Source: CAYHGV01 sp964356135 (GTDB lineage Bacteria > Hydrothermota > Tepidihabitantia > CAYHGV01). Taken from it: a stretch of DNA of 11,700 nucleotides. This document shows positions 1 through 7,395 of the stretch, piece by piece. The DNA is taken from the NCBI GenBank assembly GCA_964356135.1, contig CAYHGV010000094.1, positions 1 through 11,700 of the forward strand. The letters are read 5' to 3'. Position numbers and translations under genes: made by a program. The notes below the pieces were generated by a model, which saw only the letters and a list, made by a program, of their open reading frames with translations, had not been told where the DNA came from and did not search any database. Within the stretch, counting starts at the first letter, position 1, and every line of letters starts with the position of its first letter.

Positions 1-882
<882 letters not shown>

Positions 883-1047
883 TGATGTAAACTGATGAAA
901 CATCCGTATTTATTCTTACTGTAATCTGTGTTCACCCCGTTCGAGAGTTCGGACATATTTTTAACCACAGTAAATGCTTCGCACTCGCATAGATATTGCT
1001 TTCTTAACTTCCGAGCATCAAAATCTCTAATGGGGCTCATCTGTGGT
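883..1047. repeat. gatA-gatB spacer with ACCACAG-type inverted repeat
   Basis: This 165-bp spacer holds no convincing gene. It contains an 8-bp perfect inverted repeat: AACCACAG at 963-970 and CTGTGGTT at 1041-1048, the last base entering the gatA stop codon. Another related unit, AATCTGTGTTCA, lies at 923-934 (ACACAGATT on the other strand). The same ACCACAGAT/ACACAGATT words recur in the panB-panC gap at 6276-6540. They look like a dispersed intergenic repeat family rather than gene-specific regulation. Confidence 0.7.
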
Positions 1048-2466
1048 TCATAACCTTTCAAAGGCATAGGCGAGTTTAAGAATCGTCTTTTCGTCGAACG
1101 GTCGTCCGATAATCTGCAAGCCGACCGGCAGACCGTCTTTCAACTCTTGAGCCGGAATCGATAGTGCCGGTAAACCGGCAAGGTTCGGGGAAACCGTGAA
1201 AATATCGCCCAGATACATTGCCAGCGGGTCCTCGATCTTCTCCCCCAATTTGAAAGCCGTCGTCGGCGTCGTCGGAGTAATAATCGCATCCACCTTTTCG
1301 AACGCCTGCTCGAAATCCTTGCGCAACAAAGTTCGGGCTTTCTGGGCAACCAGATAGTATTCGTCGTAGTAACCTTTGGACAATCCATAGGTGCCTAAGA
1401 GAATCCGCCGTTTGATCTCGTCACCGAAACCTTCCTCCCTCGTTTTCTCATACAGCTCGACCAGCCGCTCGCTGAGCGCCCGGTGTCCGTAGCGTACTCC
1501 ATCGTACCGGGCAAGATTGGATGAAGCTTCGGCCATCGCGAGAATATAATAGGTTGCCACCGCATGTTCGGTATTGGGCAGCGAAATATCAACGACCGCC
1601 TGACACTCGGGAGCAATTTTCTGCACCATCTTGAAAATAATTTCTTTAATTGTTGGGTCCAAGCCGGCGGGAAAATATTCTGCCGGAATTCCGATCTTTA
1701 TTTTCTTCGCTCCCTCTTCAATACCCGTGAGGCAAGCAACCGGTTTGTCGGCCGAAGTTGAATCGCACGGGTCAACGCCGCCGATCGTCTCGAGCAGTAA
1801 CGCCGCATCCTTGACCGACCGGGCGATCGTACCGATACCGTCCAACGACGATGCGAAAGCAACCAGTCCGTATCGGGAAACACGACCGTAAGTGGGTTTT
1901 AAGCCCACGACACCACAGAACGAAGCCGGCTGGCGCACCGAGCCGCCGGTATCCGAACCGAGCGCGGCGATCGCACCGCCATAGGCAACTGTCGCGGCCG
2001 AGCCGCCCGACGACCCGCCCGGCACCCGGCTCAACTCCCAGGGGTTGTGGGTCGGCCCGAAATAGGAAGTCTCGGTCGACGACCCCATAGCGAACTCATC
2101 GAGATTGGTCTTACCCAGGATGATTGCACCTGCCGCTTTGAGTCGTTGAATTGCCGTCGCATCATAGGGAGATATAAAATTATAAAGGATTCTGGAGCCG
2201 CAGGTGACAAGTTTATCCTTAACACAGATATTGTCTTTGACTGCAATTGGGATACCGGTCATAGGACCGGCGTTTTTATCTCCCGTATCGAACGCGGCTG
2301 CCTGCTTTTTTGCTTCATCCAAAAAAAGCGAGATGTAGCCATGGATCTCTTTTTCCCGTTCATCGATTCGCCCGGCAATCGACTCGATTATATCCGAATA
2401 GTTAATCTCCCGCGCCGCCAACCGCTCCCGGAGCTGTCCAATCGTTAATTGGCAAAGTTCAGACAT
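1048..2466 (-). CDS. gatA: Aspartyl/glutamyl-tRNA amidotransferase subunit A
   Basis: GatA is the glutaminase subunit of GatCAB. It hydrolyses glutamine and channels ammonia to GatB to convert Glu-tRNA(Gln) (or Asp-tRNA(Asn)) to the amide form. The 472-residue protein shows the amidase-signature Ser-cisSer-Lys triad: K77 in PIAVKDN, S152 in PGGSSGGSAA and nucleophile S176 in GSDTGGSVRQP. The spacing equals that of characterised GatA enzymes. ITPTTPTTAF and LPVGLQIIGRPFDE mark the C-terminal half. The ATG at 2466 gives a standard N-terminus (MSELCQLTIGQLRERL), with only a weak ribosome-binding site. It lies 30 bp after gatC. The C-terminus ends abruptly at LAYAFERL, about ten residues shorter than many homologues, exactly where an ACCACAGATGAG repeat begins, so the original tail may have been replaced or lost. 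Confidence 0.98.
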   Translation of the reverse strand: MSELCQLTIGQLRERLAAREINYSDIIESIAGRIDEREKEIHGYISLFLDEAKKQAAAFDTGDKNAGPMTGIPIAVKDNICVKDKLVTCGSRILYNFISPYDATAIQRLKAAGAIILGKTNLDEFAMGSSTETSYFGPTHNPWELSRVPGGSSGGSAATVAYGGAIAALGSDTGGSVRQPASFCGVVGLKPTYGRVSRYGLVAFASSLDGIGTIARSVKDAALLLETIGGVDPCDSTSADKPVACLTGIEEGAKKIKIGIPAEYFPAGLDPTIKEIIFKMVQKIAPECQAVVDISLPNTEHAVATYYILAMAEASSNLARYDGVRYGHRALSERLVELYEKTREEGFGDEIKRRILLGTYGLSKGYYDEYYLVAQKARTLLRKDFEQAFEKVDAIITPTTPTTAFKLGEKIEDPLAMYLGDIFTVSPNLAGLPALSIPAQELKDGLPVGLQIIGRPFDEKTILKLAYAFERL

Positions 2467-2496
2467 TACCGTTGAGCAGTCTTTGTACGAACGGCA

Positions 2497-2778
2497 TCAG
2501 TCTATTGCCTTGGGCACGACAAACAGGTTGTGCTTGAAATAGTTGAGCTTGGACGCGGTGTTCTCTAACTCTCTTCGTGGGTTATCCGCCCGGAGCGGAC
2601 AGGTGATAGCGATCACATGGGAGCTCGGTTCAACCGATTTCAAATCGAGGGTTTTCAGCCGGTTGAAATAGCCGATAATCGTATCGATCTGGGAGCCGAG
2701 CCGTTCGACCTCTACCTGGGATAGACCGATTTTCGCCAATCTGCCCAGCTTTTTTATCTCGGGCGAACTAATCGCCAT
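2497..2778 (-). CDS. gatC: Aspartyl/glutamyl-tRNA amidotransferase subunit C
   Basis: GatC is the small subunit that wraps between GatA and GatB and stabilises the amidotransferase complex. The 93-residue protein has the usual architecture: an N-terminal helical part with KLGRLAKIGLS (10-20), a second helix with IDTIIGYFNRLKTLD (31-45), the invariant-like VEPSSH turn (49-54), and LRAD (62-65) leading into the extended tail. Length and motif order are normal. It starts 3 bp after the DUF5665 stop; that TGA sits inside a TGAGG stretch immediately before the ATG, suggesting translational coupling. It ends 30 bp before gatA. The operon order C-A-B is common for bacteria that lack a free-standing GlnRS or AsnRS, though absence of those enzymes cannot be judged here. 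Confidence 0.95.
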   Translation of the reverse strand: MAISSPEIKKLGRLAKIGLSQVEVERLGSQIDTIIGYFNRLKTLDLKSVEPSSHVIAITCPLRADNPRRELENTASKLNYFKHNLFVVPKAID

Positions 2779-2781
2779 ACC

Positions 2782-3069
2782 TCAGTGGCCCGGTAATATC
2801 AGCTTCTGCTTTTCGATTACCTCAAAAATCTCAGTGACAAACCGGCCGATGACCGGTGCCCCTACCGCCTTTTTTAAGATAAGGAACACGAATGCCGCTA
2901 ACAGCGTCATCCCGATTGCAAAACCAAAACCGCGCGCAATTCCCGCTAAAAAATTGACGGCAAAAATCCTGCCTGGTTGACGCAGGTATGCCCAGAGCTC
3001 CTTGATCCCAAGCGGGTCACCAATCGTAACCTGCTTATCTTCGGCTTTGTCTTCTTTTAAATCGTTAAT
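2782..3069 (-). CDS. DUF5665 family small membrane protein, apparent ATT start
   Basis: An open frame of 95 codons ends at TGA (2782-2784). The conserved core contains LRQPGRIFAVNFLAGIARG followed by a hydrophobic segment (FGFAIGMTLLAAFVFLIL) and APVIGRFVTEIFEVIEKQ. This is the pattern I recall for the DUF5665 family of single-pass membrane proteins of unknown function. A TGA lies only five codons upstream of the chosen start, and there is no ATG, GTG or TTG before the conserved region. The best start is therefore ATT at 3069, two bases after the TAA of the upstream lipoprotein gene, consistent with translational coupling. The first internal ATG (within the membrane segment) would destroy the domain. 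Being the second gene of the gat operon is contextual only; no role in amidation is implied. The family call is from memory. Confidence 0.75.
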   Translation of the reverse strand: MNDLKEDKAEDKQVTIGDPLGIKELWAYLRQPGRIFAVNFLAGIARGFGFAIGMTLLAAFVFLILKKAVGAPVIGRFVTEIFEVIEKQKLILPGH

Positions 3070-3071
3070 GG

Positions 3072-3806
3072 TTAGCGCTTTCTTTCAGTTAACGAAAACC
3101 AGAAGAATACCCGGTTACCGACCGAGGTATCGGTCAATAAATTAAGCTTAACCACCTTGCTGGTAGTCACTCGAACCGTGAACGGCCGATTGACGGTCAA
3201 GGTATCACGAACGAAGCTTACCCGGCCGATGGTATCGGCAGCACTCAGGGTCACAGTCGTATCCCAGATCGGATTGGTCAGGTAATGAAGAATGCTATCC
3301 GGATTCGTGCCGCTTTTGAAAAGCTCTACTTTATAATCAGAAAATTTAGAACCCTCCCGGGAAATAGGATACCAGACCAGATCAATCACATCACCGGTAG
3401 CAGTATCCGCCGGCGAGGTGATTACGACTTCAGGCAGGGTTTTGGCGGTGACCGTATCATAAGTGGTAGGTCCCCCATTAAGCAGAGCGAGAGTATAAAA
3501 GTATTGATGGTCGGCAGCCAGGGTATCGAGGTCGTTATAGAGCACTGGTTTGCCCAGTTCGATTCCCAGGGTATCGCTGGTCGACGCATCGGTCCGGTGG
3601 ACGATAACCCTGGTCTGGGTTATGGTCGATGTAAACTCATAAGCGAAGTTAACAAAACCGGCCGTCTTCGAGGTGTCGAGGGCTTGCACTGAAAAGATGG
3701 TCGAAGCATGATAGCTTATCCCCTTTTTGTTTAAATCGATACATCCCAAATAAACAAAAAGGAATCCGACCGCGGCAAGTGGTATAATGATAAAAAACTT
3801 TTTCAC
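3072..3806 (-). CDS. Putative lipoprotein with Fn3-like domains, unknown function
   Basis: The product is 244 residues from GTG at 3806. It has a charged start (VKK) and a hydrophobic stretch ending in VYLGC, with C22 as a possible lipidated cysteine. The tyrosine at -3 makes the lipobox imperfect, so a simple anchor or type I signal is possible. The mature part is rich in Thr, Asp and Val and reads as two beta-sandwich (fibronectin type III-like) segments, about 50-123 and 124-240. HQYFYTLALLNGG and VVITSPADT/IDLVWYP are the typical strand patterns. A TTG three bases upstream is only one base from AAGGAGG (3811-3817), whereas GTG has a four-base gap and is preferred. It is the first gene of the minus-strand operon and has its own strong promoter. 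Exported location and fold are inferred; no enzymatic motif is visible. Confidence 0.8.
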   Translation of the reverse strand: MKKFFIIIPLAAVGFLFVYLGCIDLNKKGISYHASTIFSVQALDTSKTAGFVNFAYEFTSTITQTRVIVHRTDASTSDTLGIELGKPVLYNDLDTLAADHQYFYTLALLNGGPTTYDTVTAKTLPEVVITSPADTATGDVIDLVWYPISREGSKFSDYKVELFKSGTNPDSILHYLTNPIWDTTVTLSAADTIGRVSFVRDTLTVNRPFTVRVTTSKVVKLNLLTDTSVGNRVFFWFSLTERKR

Positions 3807-3824
3807 CAAGCCTCCTTTTTAGAG

Positions 3825-3852
3825 ATTTTAGTAGACCCGGGAGACTTGTCAA
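3825..3852 (-). promoter_or_regulatory. Sigma-70 type promoter of the lipoprotein-gat operon
   Basis: Reading the minus strand, TTGACA (3852-3847, perfect -35) is separated by 16 bases from TAAAAT (3830-3825, five of six matches to the -10 consensus). Transcription would begin near 3818-3820, just before the AAGGAGG at 3817-3811. The leader would then be very short and consist almost entirely of the ribosome-binding site. Confidence 0.7.
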
Positions 3853-3928
3853 TACTGCGGTTTTTCTACAAAAGTAATCTATCTGATCGGTACTTTTCGT
3901 GTTTATGTAAACATTCCAAAGATTTTCC

Positions 3929-3956
3929 TTGACAAAATCATTGATTTCCTTAAATT
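3929..3956 (+). promoter_or_regulatory. Possible cold-shock gene promoter
   Basis: A perfect TTGACA (3929-3934) is followed after 16 bases by TAAATT (3951-3956, four of six matches). Transcription would start near 3963, giving a leader of about 47 bases before the GTG start of the cold-shock gene. The -10 is weak, and the neighbouring TTTAAT at 3979-3984 is an alternative. The region 3853-3928 between this and the divergent promoter is AT-rich with no other recognised element. Confidence 0.4.
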
Positions 3957-4009
3957 TAACCAAGTCTGGACCTTATGGTTTAATTTTAGGCTTGTAAGGA
4001 GGATTGATA

Positions 4010-4216
4010 GTGCCTATGTTTGGTAAAATCAAATGGTTCGATGGAAAGAAGGGCTATGGTTTCATCGAGCTGGAAGACGGTAGTGGCGATGTCTTCGTTC
4101 ACTTTATGGATATAGTGGGAGAAGGATATAAAACCCTTCATGAAGGTGAAAGAGTTAGCTTTGAGATAAACGACAGCCCGAAAGGTAAGAAAGCCACAAA
4201 CGTCACACGGGCGTAA
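4010..4216 (+). CDS. Cold-shock domain protein (CspA family)
   Basis: This small single-stranded nucleic-acid binding protein, an RNA chaperone of the CSD/OB-fold family, has 68 residues. It shows GKIKWFDGKKGYGFI with the RNP1 motif (KGYGFI) and VFVHF as RNP2, then LHEGERVSFEI and KKATNV, all in standard order; the length is normal. Of three in-frame candidates, TTG (4004) is one base from AAGGAGG (3996-4002), ATG (4016) is 13 bases away, and GTG (4010) has a seven-base gap and is chosen. MFGKIKWF from the ATG remains possible. It stands alone between a divergent promoter region and a strong terminator, so it is probably a monocistronic unit. Whether it is induced by cold cannot be told from the sequence. 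Confidence 0.95.
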   Translation: MPMFGKIKWFDGKKGYGFIELEDGSGDVFVHFMDIVGEGYKTLHEGERVSFEINDSPKGKKATNVTRA

Positions 4217-4237
4217 AAACCCAGTTAGCCCACAATG

Positions 4238-4270
4238 CCCCTCTGCCGAAAGCGGAGGGGTTTTATTTTT
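4238..4270 (+). terminator. Rho-independent terminator after the cold-shock gene
   Basis: CCCCTCTGC (4238-4246) pairs with GCGGAGGGG (4252-4260), including one G-U pair, around a five-base CGAAA loop. It is followed at once by TTTTATTTTT. Stem, loop and U-tract are textbook. It lies 22 bp after the cold-shock stop and isolates that gene from the folK operon. Confidence 0.92.
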
Positions 4271-4304
4271 CAAAAGTCCCGATTCTACAGCTTTTTTGGT
4301 GCTA

Positions 4305-4333
4305 TTGACATACCCTCTGAGTTCAAGTAATCT
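4305..4333 (+). promoter_or_regulatory. Candidate promoter of the folK operon, placing the start site at the ATG
   Basis: TTGACA (4305-4310) is a perfect -35. After 17 bases comes TAATCT (4328-4333), a weak -10 with three of six matches. Transcription would start at about 4339-4340, which is the folK ATG itself. No Shine-Dalgarno sequence precedes folK, so a leaderless message is a consistent reading. Confidence 0.5.
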
Positions 4334-4338
4334 GCCCT

Positions 4339-4824
4339 ATGCCAGTAGTTTTTGTCGGTATCGGATCGAACCTGGGAGATAGAAATCTTTATATTCAGGA
4401 AGCGTTACATGCTCTGAACTCCGGTTCTTTTAAAATTTTAAAAAAATCGCCGATCTATGAAACTGAACCTGAAGATTGTACCGACCAGCCTAAATTTCTC
4501 AATATGGTTATTGGAGCCGAGACCTCTCAGCAACCCCTTGCCTGCCTGCAGGCACTTCAACACGTCGAAAATAAAATGGGAAGAACCCGACCTTTCAAAA
4601 ATGCGGCCCGAACCATTGACCTCGATATTCTCCTCTACAATTCGGTAGTTTATAATACCATAACATTGGTCATCCCCCATCCCCGCCTTGCGGAACGTAG
4701 TTTTATCCTCCTCCCGCTCTCAGATATCGCCCCCGAGTTCCGCCATCCAACTTTAAAAAAAACTATAAAAGAACTCTTAAGTTTAGTTGACACTTCCGGA
4801 GTGAGACCGTGGAGCCCCGCCTGA
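4339..4824 (+). CDS. folK: 2-amino-4-hydroxy-6-hydroxymethyldihydropteridine pyrophosphokinase
   Basis: FolK (HPPK) transfers pyrophosphate from ATP to 6-hydroxymethyl-7,8-dihydropterin in folate synthesis. The 161-residue protein carries the family signatures in order: GIGSNLGDR (7-15), SPIYETEP (37-44), QPKFLN (50-55), the E77...GRTRP segment, RTIDLDILLY (91-100) with the metal-binding aspartates D95 and D97, and IPHPRLAERSFILLPLSDIAP (112-132). Length is normal. The ATG at 4339 begins exactly at the family N-terminus and has no ribosome-binding site. The stop overlaps the start of the next gene by 16 bp, so it heads a tightly coupled operon with a nucleoside kinase and panB. No other folate gene is in the window. 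Confidence 0.97.
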   Translation: MPVVFVGIGSNLGDRNLYIQEALHALNSGSFKILKKSPIYETEPEDCTDQPKFLNMVIGAETSQQPLACLQALQHVENKMGRTRPFKNAARTIDLDILLYNSVVYNTITLVIPHPRLAERSFILLPLSDIAPEFRHPTLKKTIKELLSLVDTSGVRPWSPA

Positions 4825-5462
4825 AGTTTATCGCGGTTGAAGGCGTAATCGGCGTCGGGAAAACCGGTCTTGCTTCCCGTCTGGCTTCGGCTTGGGGTGC
4901 CGAGTGTATTGTCGAGGAAATAGAAACCAACCCGTTTCTTGAGCGGTTTTACGAGGACCTGCGAAGCTTCGCGTTCCAGACCCAGCTCTTCTTCCTCTTC
5001 GCCCGCCACCGTCAGCAGCTCGCCCATACCCAGCGCAACCTCTTCACCGAGCGGGTCGTAACCGATTATCTCTTCGAAAAAGACCGAATATACGCTTATC
5101 TCAATTTAGACCAAGCTGAACTTACTCTCTACGAGAAGATTTATCAGTTTTTAGAAAAAGATGTTGTCCGTCCTGACCTGGTCATCTATCTCCAGGCCCG
5201 GCCCGAGTTTCTCTGGGAACGGATACAAACCCAGGGCCGGAGATTTGAACGGGATATCTCACTGGAGTATCTCGCCGCTCTGACCGATGCCTATAACCGT
5301 TTTTTCTTCCATTTCGAAAGCGTTCCTTCGCTGTTAATTGTCAATGCCGAGAATATCGACCCGGTCCATAACTCCCGTGATTTCGACGGGTTGTTTAAAG
5401 AGATCCTGCGGCCCGCTCCCGGTCGGCGCTACTATTCTCCCGAACCATTATGGGGAAAATAA
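4809..5462 (+). CDS. Deoxynucleoside kinase (dAK/dGK-like)
   Basis: Enzymes of this family phosphorylate deoxynucleosides with ATP for dNTP salvage. The 217-residue protein has the P-loop GVIGVGKT (12-19) after FIAVE, the VEEIETNPFLERFY segment (35-48), FQTQLFFLFARHRQ (56-69), ERVVTDYLFEKDRIYA (81-96), the DLVIYLQARPEFLWERIQ strand-helix (123-140), and an Arg-rich lid with RIQTQGRRFERDI (138-150). This arrangement is typical of bacterial deoxyadenosine/deoxyguanosine kinases; the substrate cannot be fixed by eye. The GTG start at 4809 lies seven bases after GGAG (4798-4801) and overlaps the end of folK by 16 bp; the end overlaps panB by 13 bp. The nested overlaps imply coupled translation. 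Confidence 0.93.
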   Translation: MEPRLKFIAVEGVIGVGKTGLASRLASAWGAECIVEEIETNPFLERFYEDLRSFAFQTQLFFLFARHRQQLAHTQRNLFTERVVTDYLFEKDRIYAYLNLDQAELTLYEKIYQFLEKDVVRPDLVIYLQARPEFLWERIQTQGRRFERDISLEYLAALTDAYNRFFFHFESVPSLLIVNAENIDPVHNSRDFDGLFKEILRPAPGRRYYSPEPLWGK

Positions 5463-6259
5463 CTACGCTCAGCCTTAAGGAATTGAAGCAGCGAAAACAA
5501 AAAATCACTGCTCTCACCGCCTATGACTATTCGATTGCCAAAATCCTGGATGAAACAGGAATTGATATTATCCTCATTGGTGATTCTGCCGCGAATGTGA
5601 TTTACGGCTATGAAACCACCCTCCCGATCACAATGGAAGTGATGCTCTTCCATACCCGGGCGGTCTCGCGCGCAGTCAAGCGCGCGTTGGTTGTCGCCGA
5701 TATGCCTTTCCTTTCCTATCAGACCACCATCCCCGAAGCAATCAGAAACGCCGGACTTTTTTTGAAAGAAGGGGCGGAAGCGGTAAAAATTGAAGGCGGA
5801 AAAGCGGTGCTCGAGATCGTCGATCGGCTGGTCAGCCTTGGAATTCCGGTGATGGGTCATTTGGGGTTAACCCCGCAGTCGATCCACAAATTCGGAGGAT
5901 ATAAACTGCAGGCAAAAAGCGCCCCCGGCCAACTCGAGCTCTTAGCCGAGGCTAAAAGACTGGAGGCTGCGGGTTGCTTTTCGCTGGTGATCGAGAAGAT
6001 TCCCTTCAAACTCGCGAAGAAAATCACCCAAACCTTGAAAATCCCTACGATCGGAATCGGCGCCGGACCCAACTGCGACGGGCAAATCCTGGTAACCCAT
6101 GACCTCATCGGTCTTTTTGCCGATTTTAAGCCCAAATTCGTTAAGCGCTATGCCGAGGTCGGTACGATAATCCGCACCGCAGTTGAAAACTATAAAAAAG
6201 AGGTCGAAACCGGCGCCTTCCCGGATTTAGCCCACAGCTTCACCGGTGAAGAAGAATAG
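5450..6259 (+). CDS. panB: 3-methyl-2-oxobutanoate hydroxymethyltransferase
   Basis: PanB makes ketopantoate from 2-oxoisovalerate and 5,10-methylenetetrahydrofolate, the first committed step to pantothenate and CoA. The 269-residue (beta/alpha)8 protein shows LTAYDYSIAKILDE (22-35), metal ligands D45 (IGDSAANV), D84 (VVADMPF) and E115 (KIEGG), the HLGLTPQS loop (137-144), catalytic E182 (LVIEKIP), and IGIGAGPNCDGQILVTHD (201-218). These positions match the E. coli enzyme almost residue for residue. The ATG at 5450 overlaps the kinase end by 13 bp. It uses a folate cofactor, so sharing an operon with folK has a plausible metabolic logic. panC follows only after a 290-bp repeat-filled gap. Confidence 0.98.
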   Translation: MGKITTLSLKELKQRKQKITALTAYDYSIAKILDETGIDIILIGDSAANVIYGYETTLPITMEVMLFHTRAVSRAVKRALVVADMPFLSYQTTIPEAIRNAGLFLKEGAEAVKIEGGKAVLEIVDRLVSLGIPVMGHLGLTPQSIHKFGGYKLQAKSAPGQLELLAEAKRLEAAGCFSLVIEKIPFKLAKKITQTLKIPTIGIGAGPNCDGQILVTHDLIGLFADFKPKFVKRYAEVGTIIRTAVENYKKEVETGAFPDLAHSFTGEEE

Positions 6260-6352
6260 CACACAAAATTTTTTTACCACAGATGCATACAGATAAACCA
6301 CGGAAGCCACTGAAGACACGGAAAAAACATTTGATGCGCAACATAGATTGAA

Positions 6353-6373
6353 TCCGCCATGCACCTTGGCGGA
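6353..6373. repeat. Hairpin TCCGCCA-N7-TGGCGGA, copy 1
   Basis: A perfect 7-bp stem with a seven-base loop. The same arms and loop length recur at 7583-7603 in the next intergenic gap, with a different loop sequence. Confidence 0.7.
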
Positions 6374-6483
6374 CGAAATCAACCACAGATGAACACTGAT
6401 ACACACAGATTGTATAAAAAAGCTACTCTGCTACAGCTTAATAAATTAATCACAGATAGACGCATATTACTATTTAACCAGTG

Positions 6484-6500
6484 CGGCTCGAAACGAGCCG
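6484..6500. repeat. Hairpin CGGCTCG-AAA-CGAGCCG, copy 1
   Basis: A perfect 7-bp stem closing an AAA loop, with no following U-tract, so it is not a normal terminator. A related hairpin with one compensated base-pair change is at 7617-7633. Confidence 0.7.
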
Positions 6501-6549
6501 AACCATTTAACCTATTACTATTTTTGAATGATCTGTGGTTTCAAATGTA

Positions 6550-7395
6550 ATGCAAATTATTAAAACTGTCAAAGAAATGCAGGCGCTGGCTGATAAACTG
6601 CGCCGGGACGGAAAAAAAATCGGCTTAGTTCCAACCATGGGCTTTCTGCATGCAGGCCATCTTTCCCTCACGAGAATTGCCAGAAAAGAAAGCGACTGGG
6701 TCGTCGTCTCCATTTTCGTCAATCCGCTCCAGTTCGGCCCGGCTGAAGACTATGTCCGCTACCCCCGCGATTTTGAACGCGATGAATCGCTTTTGGCAAA
6801 AGAAGGCGTGGACGTAATTTTCTATCCCGAATCGGCTGAAATCTATCCGTCCGATTTCTCAAGCTCGGTCGAAGTAAAAAAACTGACCGGAACGCTGTGC
6901 GGGAAATCCAGACCGGGCCATTTCCAAGGAGTAACGACGGTCGTGGCTAAACTCTTTAATAGTGTTAAACCCGATAAAGCAATTTTCGGACAAAAGGATG
7001 CTCAGCAGGCGTTTGTTATCAAAAGAATGGTTAGAGACCTGAACTTTGATATTGAGATCGTTATCGCACCCACCATCCGCGAACCGGATGGCCTGGCAAT
7101 GAGCTCCCGGAATGTCTATTTATCACCGAAGGAACGCAAAGCGGCGGTCGTTCTATTTCAGGCGCTGACCCGTGCCGAAAATCTTATCGGACAAGGGGAA
7201 TCCGACGCAAAAAAAATTATAAAAAAAATAAAAGCTCTTATCCTGGCCAATCCCCATGCCCGGATTGATTATATTTCGATCGTCGACACCGAAAAACTCC
7301 AGCCGATAAAAAAGGTTACCGGTGAGGTGTTAGTCGCAGTGGCGGTCTGGTTCGGCAAAACCCGGTTAATCGACAATATAGTTATCCACCGATAA
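6550..7395 (+). CDS. panC: Pantothenate synthetase
   Basis: PanC condenses pantoate with beta-alanine through a pantoyl-adenylate intermediate, the last step of pantothenate synthesis. From ATG at 6550 the protein has 281 residues, the normal length. Visible motifs are PTMGFLHAGHLSL with the HxGH nucleotide-binding histidines H34 and H37, SIFVNPLQFGP (pantoate-binding Gln), RPGHFQGVTTVV, FGQKDAQQAFVI, and the KMSKS-equivalent MSSRNVYLSP (184-193). An in-frame GTG at 6535 lies inside the ATCTGTGGTT repeat arm, so the ATG is chosen. No Shine-Dalgarno sequence precedes either. It belongs with panB by pathway but is separated by repeats and may have lost coupling. panD, which would supply beta-alanine, is not in the window. 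Confidence 0.98.
   Translation: MQIIKTVKEMQALADKLRRDGKKIGLVPTMGFLHAGHLSLTRIARKESDWVVVSIFVNPLQFGPAEDYVRYPRDFERDESLLAKEGVDVIFYPESAEIYPSDFSSSVEVKKLTGTLCGKSRPGHFQGVTTVVAKLFNSVKPDKAIFGQKDAQQAFVIKRMVRDLNFDIEIVIAPTIREPDGLAMSSRNVYLSPKERKAAVVLFQALTRAENLIGQGESDAKKIIKKIKALILANPHARIDYISIVDTEKLQPIKKVTGEVLVAVAVWFGKTRLIDNIVIHR

Larger units (their letters stand above)
6260..6549. repeat. panB-panC gap: ACCACAGAT/ACACAGATT repeat cluster
   Basis: No gene is visible here. Repeat words occur at 6276-6285 (ACCACAGATG), 6381-6390 (AACCACAGAT), 6402-6410 (CACACAGAT), 6451-6459 (TCACAGATA) and, inverted, 6531-6540 (ATCTGTGGTT). AACCACAGAT at 6381-6390 and ATCTGTGGTT at 6531-6540 form a perfect 10-bp inverted repeat bounding 160 bp. 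Next to the left arm the units are nearly tandem (CCACAGATGA, ACACTGATAC, ACACAGATTG). Two short hairpins lie at 6353-6373 and 6484-6500. A second repeat type, ACCACGGAAG...GACACGGAA, is at about 6297-6323. The right edge of the element directly abuts panC. Confidence 0.75.

Noticed and set aside
2047..2448. 133-codon plus-strand frame opposite gatA
   Set aside because: Lies fully inside the well-supported gatA on the other strand; no start signal or recognisable domain, so it is a shadow frame.
3285..3692. 135-codon plus-strand frame opposite the lipoprotein gene
   Set aside because: Antisense to a gene with a signal peptide, ribosome-binding site and promoter; composition is typical of a reverse-frame shadow.
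5666..5686. CGCGCG-N8-CGCGCG inverted repeat within panB
   Set aside because: It encodes conserved-looking AVSRAVKRAL residues; Arg/Ala codons explain the GC-rich palindrome.
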